Shown here piece by piece: positions 37,278 to 45,659 of a DNA stretch of 64,000 nucleotides (positions are counted from its first letter, which is position 1; every line of letters starts with the position of its first letter). The stretch spans positions 682,001-746,000 of the forward strand of contig CAVTWY010000004.1 in assembly GCA_963738575.1 (NCBI GenBank), written 5' to 3'. The stretch comes from CAVTWY01 sp963738575 (GTDB lineage Bacteria; Pseudomonadota; Gammaproteobacteria; Burkholderiales; Burkholderiaceae_C). The position numbers and the translations under genes are program-made. The notes beneath the pieces were generated by a model. That model was not told the origin of the DNA, ran no database searches, and worked only from the letters and a program-made list of their open reading frames with translations.

Positions 37278-37299
37278 TTATGTACCGGTTGGTACATAA
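37278..37299. promoter_or_regulatory. Perfect palindrome, likely operator of the TRAP operon
   Basis: TTATGTACC, a GGTT loop, then GGTACATAA give 9-bp perfect arms, 43 bp upstream of dctP. The size and the ACCNNNNGGT centre resemble operators of TetR- or GntR-type repressors. No such regulator gene is in the window, so the protein would be encoded elsewhere. Confidence 0.6.
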
Positions 37300-37438
37300 T
37301 GTAGAGAGCCTGAGTGCCCTGAGGGCTTAGGGGAATCCCGCAGGGGATGCGCGGTTTTGACGTAAAACTGCGCTTGAGCCCAACGACGTGGCTCGTTTGA
37401 AGGGGTCTTTTTCTCGACCGCAGATGCCTACAGTCACT

Positions 37439-37467
37439 TTGCTTGATCGTACAGATTTCTGTATCAT
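37439..37467 (+). promoter_or_regulatory. vapBC promoter with overlapping operator
   Basis: TTGCTT (37439-37444) and TATCAT (37462-37467) are separated by exactly 17 bp. The spacer and -10 box contain the inverted repeat TACAGA-TT-TCTGTA (37450-37463). Transcription would start at or next to the vapB ATG at 37474, suggesting a leaderless or near-leaderless mRNA. The repeat is the expected place for VapB autorepression. Confidence 0.6.
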
Positions 37468-37473
37468 CGAAGC

Positions 37474-37719
37474 ATGAAGACGACACTCGACATCAACGAC
37501 CAATTGCTGGCCAGTGCCAAGGTGCTGGCGGTACGGCAGCGCACCAGCCTGACGCGTCTGATCGAAGAAGGCCTTCAACTGCGGCTGCGCAGTGCGGCCG
37601 GCCCCGCCAAAACGCCGACGCTGCGCATCCCAGTGCTCAAGGGCCGTGGGGGCCTGGTGGCTGGCGTGAACCCGCTCAGCAACAAGGCACTGCTAGGCGC
37701 GCTGGACGATGACGCCTGA
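37474..37719 (+). CDS. vapB: VapB-type antitoxin
   Basis: An 81-residue protein beginning MKTTLDINDQLLASAK and continuing RQRTSLTRLIEEGLQLRLR. This is a ribbon-helix-helix DNA-binding pattern of the DUF2191/VapB type in the first 40 residues. The flexible C-terminus would wrap the toxin. It should neutralise the downstream PIN ribonuclease and repress its own promoter. It overlaps vapC by 11 bp. Confidence 0.85.
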   Translation: MKTTLDINDQLLASAKVLAVRQRTSLTRLIEEGLQLRLRSAAGPAKTPTLRIPVLKGRGGLVAGVNPLSNKALLGALDDDA

Positions 37720-38152
37720 TGTAAACCTGCTGGTCGCAGCTTCACGCAGCGACCACCCGCATCATTCAGCGTCAAGCGCCTGGTTGCTTGACGCACTGCG
37801 CGCAGCCGCTGCTGGGGCTTCATTCACACTCATGCCGATGGTCGTGGCAAGCTTCTTGCGGTTGGTCACCAGCCCGAGAATTTTCAATGTGCCGGCAACC
37901 ATCGACGAAGCGCTGCAGTTCGTCGATGCCTTGCTGGCGCAGCCGGGGGTGCAGTTGGCCAGCCTGGGCCCAGAATGGCCAACGTTGCGCAAACTCTGCC
38001 TCGACAAACAACTCACCGGCAACGCCTTGCCAGACGCATGGCTGGCTGCTGCGACGTTGCAACTGGGTGAGCATCTGGTCACCTTCGACAGCGACTTCAA
38101 GAAGCTGTTGTCGCGATCAAAGCTCACAGTGCTGTCTGCTGCGGCGGGCTGA
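37709..38152 (+). CDS. vapC: VapC-type PIN-domain toxin
   Basis: A 147-residue PIN-domain protein of the VapC toxin type. The acidic residues of the nuclease site are visible as Asp4 (TPDVNLLVAA), then PDAWLAAATLQ and VTFDSDFKKL at the C-terminus. In the central helix the usual acidic residue before FLR appears to be replaced (VVASFLRLVTSPRIF), as I recall for some subfamilies. It should cleave RNA when released from VapB. Its ATG lies inside vapB, so translation is coupled. Confidence 0.85.
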   Translation: MTPDVNLLVAASRSDHPHHSASSAWLLDALRAAAAGASFTLMPMVVASFLRLVTSPRIFNVPATIDEALQFVDALLAQPGVQLASLGPEWPTLRKLCLDKQLTGNALPDAWLAAATLQLGEHLVTFDSDFKKLLSRSKLTVLSAAAG

Positions 38153-38233
38153 TTTGGCCCCCCGTCCCATGTGCGCAGCGTGCCTGCCGCACAAACCACC
38201 GACCCCAACACCGTGGCCGATAGAATCTCTAGC

Positions 38234-38917
38234 ATGAAGGCACCAAACTGCATCGCCCCCTCCATCTTGGCGGCCGACTTCGCCAAGCTAGGCGACGAGG
38301 TCAAGCGCGTCGTGGCGGCCGGTGCCGACTGGATTCACTTCGACGTGATGGACCAGCACTACGTGCCCAACTTGACCATGGGCCCGATGGTGTGCCAGGC
38401 CCTGCGACCCCACTGCACGGTGCCGATAGACGTGCACTTGATGGTGCAGCCGGTGGATGCACTGGCGCAGGCGTTTTGCCGGGCGGGGGCTGATTACGTG
38501 AGCTTTCACCCCGACGCCTCGACGCATGTTGACCGCACCATCGAAGTGATTCGCGCCGAAGGCAAAAAGGTGGGGCTTGTCTTCAACCCCGCCGAGCCGC
38601 TGGACGTGCTTGACTGGACGATCGAAAAGATCGACTTGGTACTGCTGATGAGCGTCAACCCTGGTTTTGGGGGTCAATCGTTCATCGAATCCACGCTGCG
38701 AAAAATCACCCAGGTGCGCCAGCGCATCGACGCCGAGACAGCGCGCTCGGGCCGCACCATTCGCCTGGAGGTGGACGGTGGCATCAAGCTGGACAACATC
38801 AAGCGCGTGGCGCAAGCCGGGGCTGACACCTTTGTGGCCGGCAGCGCCATTTTTGCGGCACCCGACTACAAGGTGGTGATTGACGGGATGCGGGCTGAGT
38901 TGGCCCAGTGGGTTTAA
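38234..38917 (+). CDS. rpe: Ribulose-phosphate 3-epimerase
   Basis: A 227-residue TIM-barrel enzyme interconverting ribulose-5-phosphate and xylulose-5-phosphate. The motifs are APSILAADFAKLGDE, WIHFDVMDQHYVPNLTMGP (metal ligands), SVNPGFGGQSF and LEVDGGIKLDN. ATG 38234 matches the family N-terminus; the frame opens earlier at 38171. It should begin the rpe-gph-trpE run typical of Burkholderiales, with apaG expected just upstream; VapBC and the catabolic block lie there instead. Confidence 0.96.
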   Translation: MKAPNCIAPSILAADFAKLGDEVKRVVAAGADWIHFDVMDQHYVPNLTMGPMVCQALRPHCTVPIDVHLMVQPVDALAQAFCRAGADYVSFHPDASTHVDRTIEVIRAEGKKVGLVFNPAEPLDVLDWTIEKIDLVLLMSVNPGFGGQSFIESTLRKITQVRQRIDAETARSGRTIRLEVDGGIKLDNIKRVAQAGADTFVAGSAIFAAPDYKVVIDGMRAELAQWV

Positions 38918-38921
38918 CGCA

Positions 38922-39344
38922 TCAAGGCTTGATGTACGCGTAAGCCTCGCGCGCTTGCAAGGCGCCAATGCGCGCCACCCCCGACGGTGTGTAGTCGGCG
39001 TCCAGCACAAACTGGTCTTTCTTGAGGTTGCGGTTTTTAAGCGTGATCTCGCAAATCTCAAACGTCACGCCGCGTGCTTTGAGCGCATTCACCAACGGTG
39101 CGTAGCTGATGTCGGGGTTTTTTTTGTCTTTGGCGCCCTCCATCAAAAAGTCAACGCCGTTGGCGTGCGTCACCACCACCACTTTGGTTTGGGGCAGGGT
39201 GTCGAGGTGGTTGCGGATGTTGCGCAAGCCTTTGGTGGCCTGGAGGTCGGCGTCGTCGATGTGATAGACCACTTTGTCTTGCGCTTGCGCCACCGTGGCA
39301 AACAAACAAACGGCGGCCAGGGCGAGGGTGCGGGCAAGTTTCAT
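38922..39344 (-). CDS. Exported DsrE-like protein of unknown function
   Basis: A 140-residue protein with a clear Sec signal peptide (KLARTLALAAVCLFATVAQA). The mature part is DsrE/DsrF-like: KVVYHIDDADLQATKGLRNI, VVVVTHANGVDFLM and a NALKARGVTFEICEITLKNR segment with a single Cys. DsrE-fold proteins take part in sulfur relay or bind small ligands; the role of periplasmic versions is unclear. It is antisense to its neighbours, sitting between rpe (4 bp from its end) and gph (divergent, 46 bp). Confidence 0.8.
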   Translation of the reverse strand: MKLARTLALAAVCLFATVAQAQDKVVYHIDDADLQATKGLRNIRNHLDTLPQTKVVVVTHANGVDFLMEGAKDKKNPDISYAPLVNALKARGVTFEICEITLKNRNLKKDQFVLDADYTPSGVARIGALQAREAYAYIKP

Positions 39345-39390
39345 GAGAGGGCTCCGAGGTGAGAATGCAGGTTACACCAACCGCATCATC

Positions 39391-40074
39391 ATGCTCAACC
39401 CAAGCCTCGCCGCCACCACCGCCCAATGCACCGCCGCCATCGTCGACCTGGACGGCACGATGGTGGACACCCTGGGCGATTTTGTCGCCGCGCTGGGCGT
39501 GGCCCTGGCGCACCACGGCTTGCCGCCGACCGACCGCGCGGCGGTGTCGCACTTCGTGGGCAAAGGCTCAGAGCACCTGGTGCACAGCGTGGTGGTGCAC
39601 GTGGGCGGCGACGCAGCGCTGGCCCCTGCCGTGCTGCAAACCTACCAAACGGCGTATCGCAGCATCAATGGCCAGCACGTGCAGGTGTACGCGGGGGTGC
39701 GGGAGGGCTTGATGCAGTGCCGCCAACGCGGTTGGCGTTTGGCCTGCGTCACCAACAAACCGATTGAGTTTGCGCGCGCCTTGCTGGCCCACGTCAAATT
39801 GGATGAACACTTTGAGCACGTGTTTGGCGGTGACAGTTTTGCCAAGCGCAAACCCGACCCGATGCCCTTGATCGAGGCCTGCCGCGCGCTGCAATCGCGC
39901 CCCGAGCAAACGCTGGTGATTGGCGACTCGGTCAACGACGCCACCGCCGCCCGCGCGGCCCGGTGCCCGGTGGTGTTGATGAGCTACGGCTACAACCACG
40001 GGCAGGACGTGCGCGCCTTGGCTGTCAGTGGCCTGGCCGACGCGGTGTTGGACCGCATGGACGCCGTTCCATGA
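39391..40074 (+). CDS. gph: Phosphoglycolate phosphatase (HAD superfamily)
   Basis: A 227-residue HAD phosphatase removing phosphate from 2-phosphoglycolate. Motif I is VDLDGTMVDTLGDF, motif II near VTNKP, motif III the Lys in FAKRKPDP, and motif IV VIGDSVNDATAARAA. ATG 39391 is used because it sits a few residues before motif I. Context rpe-gph-trpE supports Gph over other HAD members. Confidence 0.93.
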   Translation: MLNPSLAATTAQCTAAIVDLDGTMVDTLGDFVAALGVALAHHGLPPTDRAAVSHFVGKGSEHLVHSVVVHVGGDAALAPAVLQTYQTAYRSINGQHVQVYAGVREGLMQCRQRGWRLACVTNKPIEFARALLAHVKLDEHFEHVFGGDSFAKRKPDPMPLIEACRALQSRPEQTLVIGDSVNDATAARAARCPVVLMSYGYNHGQDVRALAVSGLADAVLDRMDAVP

Positions 40075-40124
40075 CCTGCAGCAAGTGCGGTGCCATGGCG
40101 GCGCGCTGCTACACTGAAGCCATC

Positions 40125-40214
40125 ATGTTGATGCAAGACATTGAGCCCCCCTTGGCCACCCCGCTTCGGTCTGTTGCAGACCGGGGAGCCTGGGTTTGGC
40201 GACGCTGGCGTTGA
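40125..40214 (+). CDS. trpL: Putative trp leader peptide (attenuator)
   Basis: A 29-codon frame between gph and trpE ends in GAWVWRRWR. Three of its last seven codons are TGG (Trp), a density very unlikely by chance and characteristic of leader peptides that sense tryptophanyl-tRNA. ATG 40125 and ATG 40131 are both possible starts. A -10-like TACACT lies just upstream (about 40110). I could not identify a strong GC stem with a U run downstream, so control may act on translation or Rho access rather than an intrinsic terminator. The region to trpE is 113 bp. Confidence 0.7.
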   Translation: MLMQDIEPPLATPLRSVADRGAWVWRRWR

Positions 40215-40327
40215 TTCCATCCGCCGCGCGGTTTGAGGGCTAATTTCGTTTGCCCCAAGCCGCCACTGAAGCAGCAGCCACAAGGCGTCCGCCGTGACCC
40301 TTGGGCACCCAGGCTGGAGGGCCTGCC

Positions 40328-41803
40328 GTGATCACCGAACTTGAATTCAAAAGCCTGAGCGCACAAGGCTTCAACCGCATCGCCTTGGTGGCCGAGGCTT
40401 TTGCCGACCTTGAGACACCCCTTTCGCTCTACCTGAAGCTGGCGCAAAGCAAACCATTTAGCTTTTTGCTGGAGTCGGTGGTGGGCGGTGAGCGCTTTGG
40501 CCGCTACTCCTTCATCGGCCTGCCCGCCCGCACGCACTTGCGCGCATCGGGCTTTGGCACCGACGTGGTCACGGACGGCCAAGTGGTTGAAACGCACACC
40601 GGCAACCCATTGGACTTTGTCGAGGCCTACCAAAAGCGATTCAAGGTGGCGTTGGTGCCTGGCATGCCTAGGTTTTGTGGTGGCTTGGCGGGCTACTTTG
40701 GCTACGACGCCGTGCGCTACATCGAACCCAAGTTGGCCACCACGCAAAAAACGGGCGGCATCGACACGCCCGACGTGATGCTGCTGCAAACCGAAGAGCT
40801 GGCGGTGATCGACAATTTGTCGGGGCGCCTCTACCTCATTGTCTACGCTGACCCGTCGCAGCCCGAAGCCTACTTCAAAGCGCAAAAACGCCTTGCGTCG
40901 TTGACCGACCAGTTGCAAGCTGGCGTTGTAGCGCCCAGTGTGGCGCGCGGCAAAGCGCATGTGGTGACGCGCGAGTTTGGCAAGGCCGAATACTTGCAAG
41001 CCGTGGCGCGCGCCAAAGAGTACATCGCTGCGGGTGACATGATGCAGGTGCAAATCGGGCAGCGGTTGAGTAAACCGCTAACTGCGTCGCCCCTGGCGCT
41101 GTACCGCGCGCTGCGATCACTCAACCCGTCGCCCTACATGTACTACTACGACATGGGTGACTTTCACATCGTGGGCGCGTCCCCCGAAATCTTGGTGCGC
41201 CAAGAGTCAACCGCCGATGGCCAAAAAATCACCATCCGCCCGCTGGCCGGCACACGCCCCCGCGGCGCCACCCCCGAGCGCGACCAACAACTGCAAGACG
41301 AGTTGCAATCCGACCCCAAAGAGCGCGCCGAGCACCTGATGCTGATCGACCTGGCCCGCAATGACATTGGCCGCATCGCGCAAACCGGCAGTGTCAAAGT
41401 GACAGAAGCCTTCAAGGTCGAGCGCTACTCACACGTGATGCACCTGGTCAGCAACGTCGAAGGCTTGCTGCAAGACGGCGTCAGCAACCTCGATGTGTTG
41501 CGCGCCACCTTCCCTGCGGGCACGCTCACTGGCGCACCCAAGATCCGCGCCATGGAAATCATCGACGAGCTGGAGCCCGTCAAACGCGGCATCTACGGCG
41601 GCGCCTGCGGTTACCTTAGTTTTGCTGGCGACATGGACGTGGCCATCGCCATCCGCACCGGCATCGTCAAAGACCAAATCCTTTACGTGCAAGCCGCCGC
41701 CGGCATCGTGGCCGACTCGGTGCCTGAGCTGGAGTGGCAAGAAACCGAGGCCAAGGCGCGGGCGCTGCTGCGCGCGGCGGAGTTGGTGGAGGAGGGGTTT
41801 TGA
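40328..41803 (+). CDS. trpE: Anthranilate synthase component I
   Basis: A 491-residue chorismate-utilising enzyme that makes anthranilate using ammonia supplied by TrpG. The N-terminal domain begins ITELEFKSLSAQGFNRI. The catalytic domain contains IRPLAGTRPRGATPERDQQ, ERAEHLMLIDLARNDIG, TFPAGTLTGAPKIRAMEIID and YGGACGYLSFAGDMD. GTG 40328 is preferred, with GGAGG 7 nt upstream; that site lies in the loop of a small CAGGC/GCCTG hairpin (about 40310-40325). The expected trpG-trpD-trpC do not follow; a SEC-C gene begins at the next base. Confidence 0.96.
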   Translation: MITELEFKSLSAQGFNRIALVAEAFADLETPLSLYLKLAQSKPFSFLLESVVGGERFGRYSFIGLPARTHLRASGFGTDVVTDGQVVETHTGNPLDFVEAYQKRFKVALVPGMPRFCGGLAGYFGYDAVRYIEPKLATTQKTGGIDTPDVMLLQTEELAVIDNLSGRLYLIVYADPSQPEAYFKAQKRLASLTDQLQAGVVAPSVARGKAHVVTREFGKAEYLQAVARAKEYIAAGDMMQVQIGQRLSKPLTASPLALYRALRSLNPSPYMYYYDMGDFHIVGASPEILVRQESTADGQKITIRPLAGTRPRGATPERDQQLQDELQSDPKERAEHLMLIDLARNDIGRIAQTGSVKVTEAFKVERYSHVMHLVSNVEGLLQDGVSNLDVLRATFPAGTLTGAPKIRAMEIIDELEPVKRGIYGGACGYLSFAGDMDVAIAIRTGIVKDQILYVQAAAGIVADSVPELEWQETEAKARALLRAAELVEEGF

Positions 41804-42943
41804 ATGGTCAAGGTTGGGCGCAACGATGCATGCCCCTGCGGCAGCGGCAAAAAGTACAAGGTGTGCTGCGGCAAAGCTGCAGAACCTGACGCAGACCCTT
41901 CGGACGCCACCCACGAGGGGGCCATCGAGATTTCGCTGAGTTGGCTTGACCTTCGACACCGCAAGGCCTTTAACGCGGCGGTGCAAGACGAAATCGACGG
42001 TGCCGTGCTTGAGTGCATCGACTTTGAGTTTGACGAGGATGAGGAAGACGACGTTGTCGATGAGTTGACTGACGCGGCCATACGCCAAGCCCTTGAGGGC
42101 CTTGAGGACGACGTGCTGCGACAGATTCACATCAACATCACCGAGTGGGTGATGGCTGAAGGGGACATCGCATTCAAAGATGATTCGGCGAGCGTGGCCG
42201 AACTGCTGCTGAGTGACCGGGGACCTGCGCTCAGCGCGCCCCAGCGCGCGTGGATCGGCGAACTCGCCAGCCGCCCCCTGCGCCTGTATGAAGTCACCGG
42301 CGTGGTGCCCGGCAGCGGCATCACTTTGTGCGATGCGCTTGAAACCGCGCAGATGCCTATCTTTGTGCAAGAGCGTCTTGCCAGTCAGTCGTTGAAGGTT
42401 GGGACAGCGATCGGAGCGCGGGTGCTGGCGGTTCGCAACGATTGGCAAATGTCTGGGGCGCTCTACGTCTTTGGCAAGGCGGCCGGGCGCGAAGCCATGG
42501 CGGTGCTGCGCGACTTGGCGCAACGGCCCAGCAAACACGTGGGTGACGATGTTTTTGCCACCGGGGTCATGATCATTCAGTATTGGTTGGCCCAGTTCCT
42601 GGAACCGCCTGACACGCCCAGTTTTGCGCGCGCCACTTCGGACGAGCCGGCCCCGGCCTCGCAACTTCCACCGCATGTTGTTACCGAGGTGGTCGGCAAG
42701 GCGATAAGACGCATGTACGCCCATTGGCCTGAGGAACCCATCCCAGCGCTTGGCAACAAGACACCGCGCCAGGCCATGCGCACCGCTGCCGGGTTGGAGC
42801 GCGTCAAAGGGTTGCTGCGCGAATACCAGCAAGGTGAGGAGCAGATGGCGGCAAGAGACGGGCGCGAGCCTGCCTCGTACCGGTTTCTTTGGGAAGCGCT
42901 TGGGTTGGGAGGTGGAGATGGCGCGCCAAACGAACGACATTGA
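41804..42943 (+). CDS. SEC-C motif protein with possible MbcA/ParS-like C-terminus
   Basis: A 379-residue protein. The first 25 residues form a SEC-C zinc-binding motif (RNDACPCGSGKKYKVCCG). A strongly acidic stretch follows near residues 70-85 (FEFDEDEEDDVVDEL). The middle is unassigned. The C-terminal PALGNKTPRQAMRTAAGLER is reminiscent of DUF2384 (MbcA/ParS/Xre antitoxin) domains, but I am unsure. The ATG abuts the trpE stop with no gap, so it is probably translated from the trp transcript. It occupies the place of trpG and opens the restriction island. Confidence 0.75.
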   Translation: MVKVGRNDACPCGSGKKYKVCCGKAAEPDADPSDATHEGAIEISLSWLDLRHRKAFNAAVQDEIDGAVLECIDFEFDEDEEDDVVDELTDAAIRQALEGLEDDVLRQIHINITEWVMAEGDIAFKDDSASVAELLLSDRGPALSAPQRAWIGELASRPLRLYEVTGVVPGSGITLCDALETAQMPIFVQERLASQSLKVGTAIGARVLAVRNDWQMSGALYVFGKAAGREAMAVLRDLAQRPSKHVGDDVFATGVMIIQYWLAQFLEPPDTPSFARATSDEPAPASQLPPHVVTEVVGKAIRRMYAHWPEEPIPALGNKTPRQAMRTAAGLERVKGLLREYQQGEEQMAARDGREPASYRFLWEALGLGGGDGAPNERH

Positions 42944-43021
42944 ATGGCGCCGCGAACGTCACCCACAATTAGCGGCTTCTGCCTTGATGGGCCGCGTTTC
43001 GGTCAGCAACACACCCGCTCC

Positions 43022-44581
43022 ATGATTGAAGACATCAAAAAAACCCTTTGGGCCACCGCCGACAAGCTGCGCGCCAACATGGACGCCGCCGAATACAAGC
43101 ACCTCGTGCTGGGCCTCATCTTCGTCAAATACATCTCCGACACCTTCCAGCGCCAGGCGTGCCGAACTCGCACGCCGGTTTGCCGACCCAGCCGATGAAT
43201 ATTTCTTGGCGACTGGCACGCCCGCGCTGCTGGCCGAAGAGCTCGAAGACCGCGACTACTACCTGGAAGCCAACGTCTTCTGGGTGCCCGAAGCCGCCCG
43301 CTGGGAGGCGCTGCGCGCAGCCGCCAAGCAGCCCGACATCGGCAAGCGCATCGACGACGCGCTGTCGCTGATCGAGACCGAAAACCCCAAGCTCAAAGGC
43401 ATCCTCGACAAGCGCTATGCCCGCGCGCAGTTGCCCGACGGCAAGCTGGGCGAGCTGGTGGATCTGGTCTCCACGATCGGCTTCGGTGCGTCCGCTGGCC
43501 GAGCGCCCGCGACGTGCTCGGGCAGGTGTATGAATATTTTCTCGGCAGTTCGCCAGCGCCGAAGGCAAGCGCGGCGGCCAGTTCTACACGCCGCGCCAGC
43601 ATCGTCAAAACGCTGGTGGCCGTGCTCGCGCCGCACCACGGCAAGGTGTACGACCCGTGCTGCGGCTCGGGCGGCATGTTTGTGCAGAGCGAAAAGTTCA
43701 TCGAAGCGCACGGCGGCAAGATGGGCGACGTGTCCATCTACGGCCAGGAGGCCAACCCCACCACCTGGCGGCTGGCGGCCATGAACCTGGCCATTCGCGG
43801 TATCGACTTCAACCTGGGCAACGAGCCCGCCGACACCTTCACGCGCAACCAGCACCCCGACCTGCGCGCCGATTTCATCCTGGCCAACCCGCCGTTCAAC
43901 ATCAGCGACTGGTGGCACGGCAGCCTGACAGGTGACCCGCGCTGGGTGTACGGCGACCCGCCCCAAGGCAACGCCAACTACGCCTGGCTGCAGCACATGC
44001 TGCACCACCTCAAACCCACCGGCCGCGCCGGCATCGTGCTGGCCAACGGCTCGCATGAGTTCCAGCCAGAACAGCGAAGGCGAGATCCGCGCCGCGATGG
44101 TCGAGGCCGACGTGGTGGAAGTGATGATCGCGTTGCCCGGCCAACTGTTTTTCAACACCCAAATTCCCGCCTGCCTGTGGTTTCTGGTCAAAGACAAAAC
44201 CGCAGCGCCAGGGCGAAGTGCTGTTCATCGATGCCCGAAAACTGGGCGGCATGATCAGCCGCGTGCAAAGCGAGTTGACCGACGAGGTCATCGACCGCAT
44301 CGCCGCCACCGTGGCCGCGTGGCGCGGTGAAGCCGGATGCGGGCGAGTACGCCGACATGGCGGGCTACTGCCGCAGCGTGACGCTGGCCGAGATCGCCGA
44401 GCACGGCCATGTCCTCACCCCCGGCCGCTACGTGGGCGCGGAAGCGGTGGAAGACGACGACGAAGACTTTGCCGCCAAGATGCAGGAGCTCACCGAGAAG
44501 CTGGGCGAGCAGATGGCCAAGGGGGCGGAGCTGGATGCGGTGATCCGCGCAAAGCTGGGGGGGCTTGGGTATGAGTTCTGA
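43022..44581 (+). pseudogene. hsdM: Type I restriction-modification methyltransferase subunit, frameshifted
   Basis: About 1560 bp, the usual HsdM length, encodes an N6-adenine methyltransferase subunit spread over all three frames. The N-terminal HsdM_N segment (MIEDIKKTLWATADKLRANM) starts at ATG 43022. The SAM-binding PCCGSGGMF is near 43655 and the catalytic NPPF near 43888. The C-terminus ends VIRAKLGGLGYEF at 44581. Frame changes of one or two bases occur near 43150, 43490, 43549, 43590, 44056, 44203 and 44323. Protein similarity continues smoothly across each, and there are no large deletions. As written the gene cannot give a full subunit; sequencing error is a real alternative. Confidence 0.85.
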
Positions 44582-45659
44582 TAAGCAAAGCGTGCAAGCA
44601 CCGCTTGCACGATTGCCTGAACCCGCTGGTTACAGCTACTTTCTCGTTGAAATCAAGGCCCAGATACGTCAACGCCAGTTCCAGGCCTTGCGTGCGGCCA
44701 ACCGTGAACTGCTGGACCTGTACTGGTGGCTTGGAGAAAACATCAGCCAACGTCAACTTGAACAAGGCTGGGGCAAGGGCGTGGTCGAGACCCTGGCCCG
44801 CGACCTGCAGACCGAGTTTCCGGGCCGCAACGGCTTCTCGGCGCCCAACCTGTGGCTGATGCGCCAGTTCTTCAATGAGTACAGCGACAAGCCAAATCTA
44901 CAACCGATGGTTAGAGAAGTCAGTTGGGCCAAGAACCTGGTGATCATGGCGCGCTGCAAAGGCGACCTGGAGCGTGAGTTCTACCTTCGCGCCACGGCCC
45001 GCTTCGGCTGGACCAAGAGCGTGCTGCAGCACCAGGTCGACAACGGCAGCTACGCGCAATACCTGAGCGGCCAGACCAACTTCGACGCGGCCCTGCCCGA
45101 CACCATCAAGGCCCAGGCCATGCTGGCCGTGAAGGACCACTACACCTTCGACTTTCTGGGCCTGGCCGAAGCGCATTCCGAACGCGAACTGGAGCATGCC
45201 CTGGTGCGCAACCTGCGCGACTTCCTGTCCGAAATGGGCGGCGCCTTTACCTTTGTGGGCAACCAGTACCGGCTGGAGGTGGACGGCAAGGATTACTTCA
45301 TCGACCTGCTGCTGTTTCACCGCCGCCTGCGCTGCCTGGTGGCCATCGAGCTGAAGATCGGCGAATTCAAGCCCGAACACAAAGGTCAGATCGAGTTCTA
45401 TCTCGACACGCTTGACCAGCAGCACCGGCTGGAGGGGGAGAACCCGCCGATTGGCATCGTCATCTGCCGCAGCAAGACCAAGACGATGGTGGAGTACGCG
45501 CTGCGCACGGCGGCCCGGCCCTTGGGGATTGCAACGTACACCGTGACGCCGCGGCTGCCGGTCCGTTATCGCGACGATTTGCCGAGCCCGGAGCAGATTG
45601 CGCAAAGGTTACGCGGGTGGGCGTTGCCGGATGACGGTGACGAGGAGGCGGGGGAGTGA
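44571..45659 (+). CDS. DUF1016 (YhcG-type) PD-(D/E)XK nuclease-like protein
   Basis: A 362-residue intact frame. The N-terminal helical half (YWWLGENISQRQLEQGWGKG, NGFSAPNLWLMRQFFNEY) and the C-terminal nuclease-fold half (GNQYRLEVDGKDYFIDLLLF, CLVAIELKIGEFKPEHKGQI) match DUF1016. The D...ExK residues of the PD-(D/E)XK site are present. Family members are often carried within type I restriction loci, with unproven function. The ATG overlaps the hsdM end by 11 bp and its stop overlaps the hsdS GTG. An alternative TTG start lies at 44565. Confidence 0.9.
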   Translation: MSSDKQSVQAPLARLPEPAGYSYFLVEIKAQIRQRQFQALRAANRELLDLYWWLGENISQRQLEQGWGKGVVETLARDLQTEFPGRNGFSAPNLWLMRQFFNEYSDKPNLQPMVREVSWAKNLVIMARCKGDLEREFYLRATARFGWTKSVLQHQVDNGSYAQYLSGQTNFDAALPDTIKAQAMLAVKDHYTFDFLGLAEAHSERELEHALVRNLRDFLSEMGGAFTFVGNQYRLEVDGKDYFIDLLLFHRRLRCLVAIELKIGEFKPEHKGQIEFYLDTLDQQHRLEGENPPIGIVICRSKTKTMVEYALRTAARPLGIATYTVTPRLPVRYRDDLPSPEQIAQRLRGWALPDDGDEEAGE

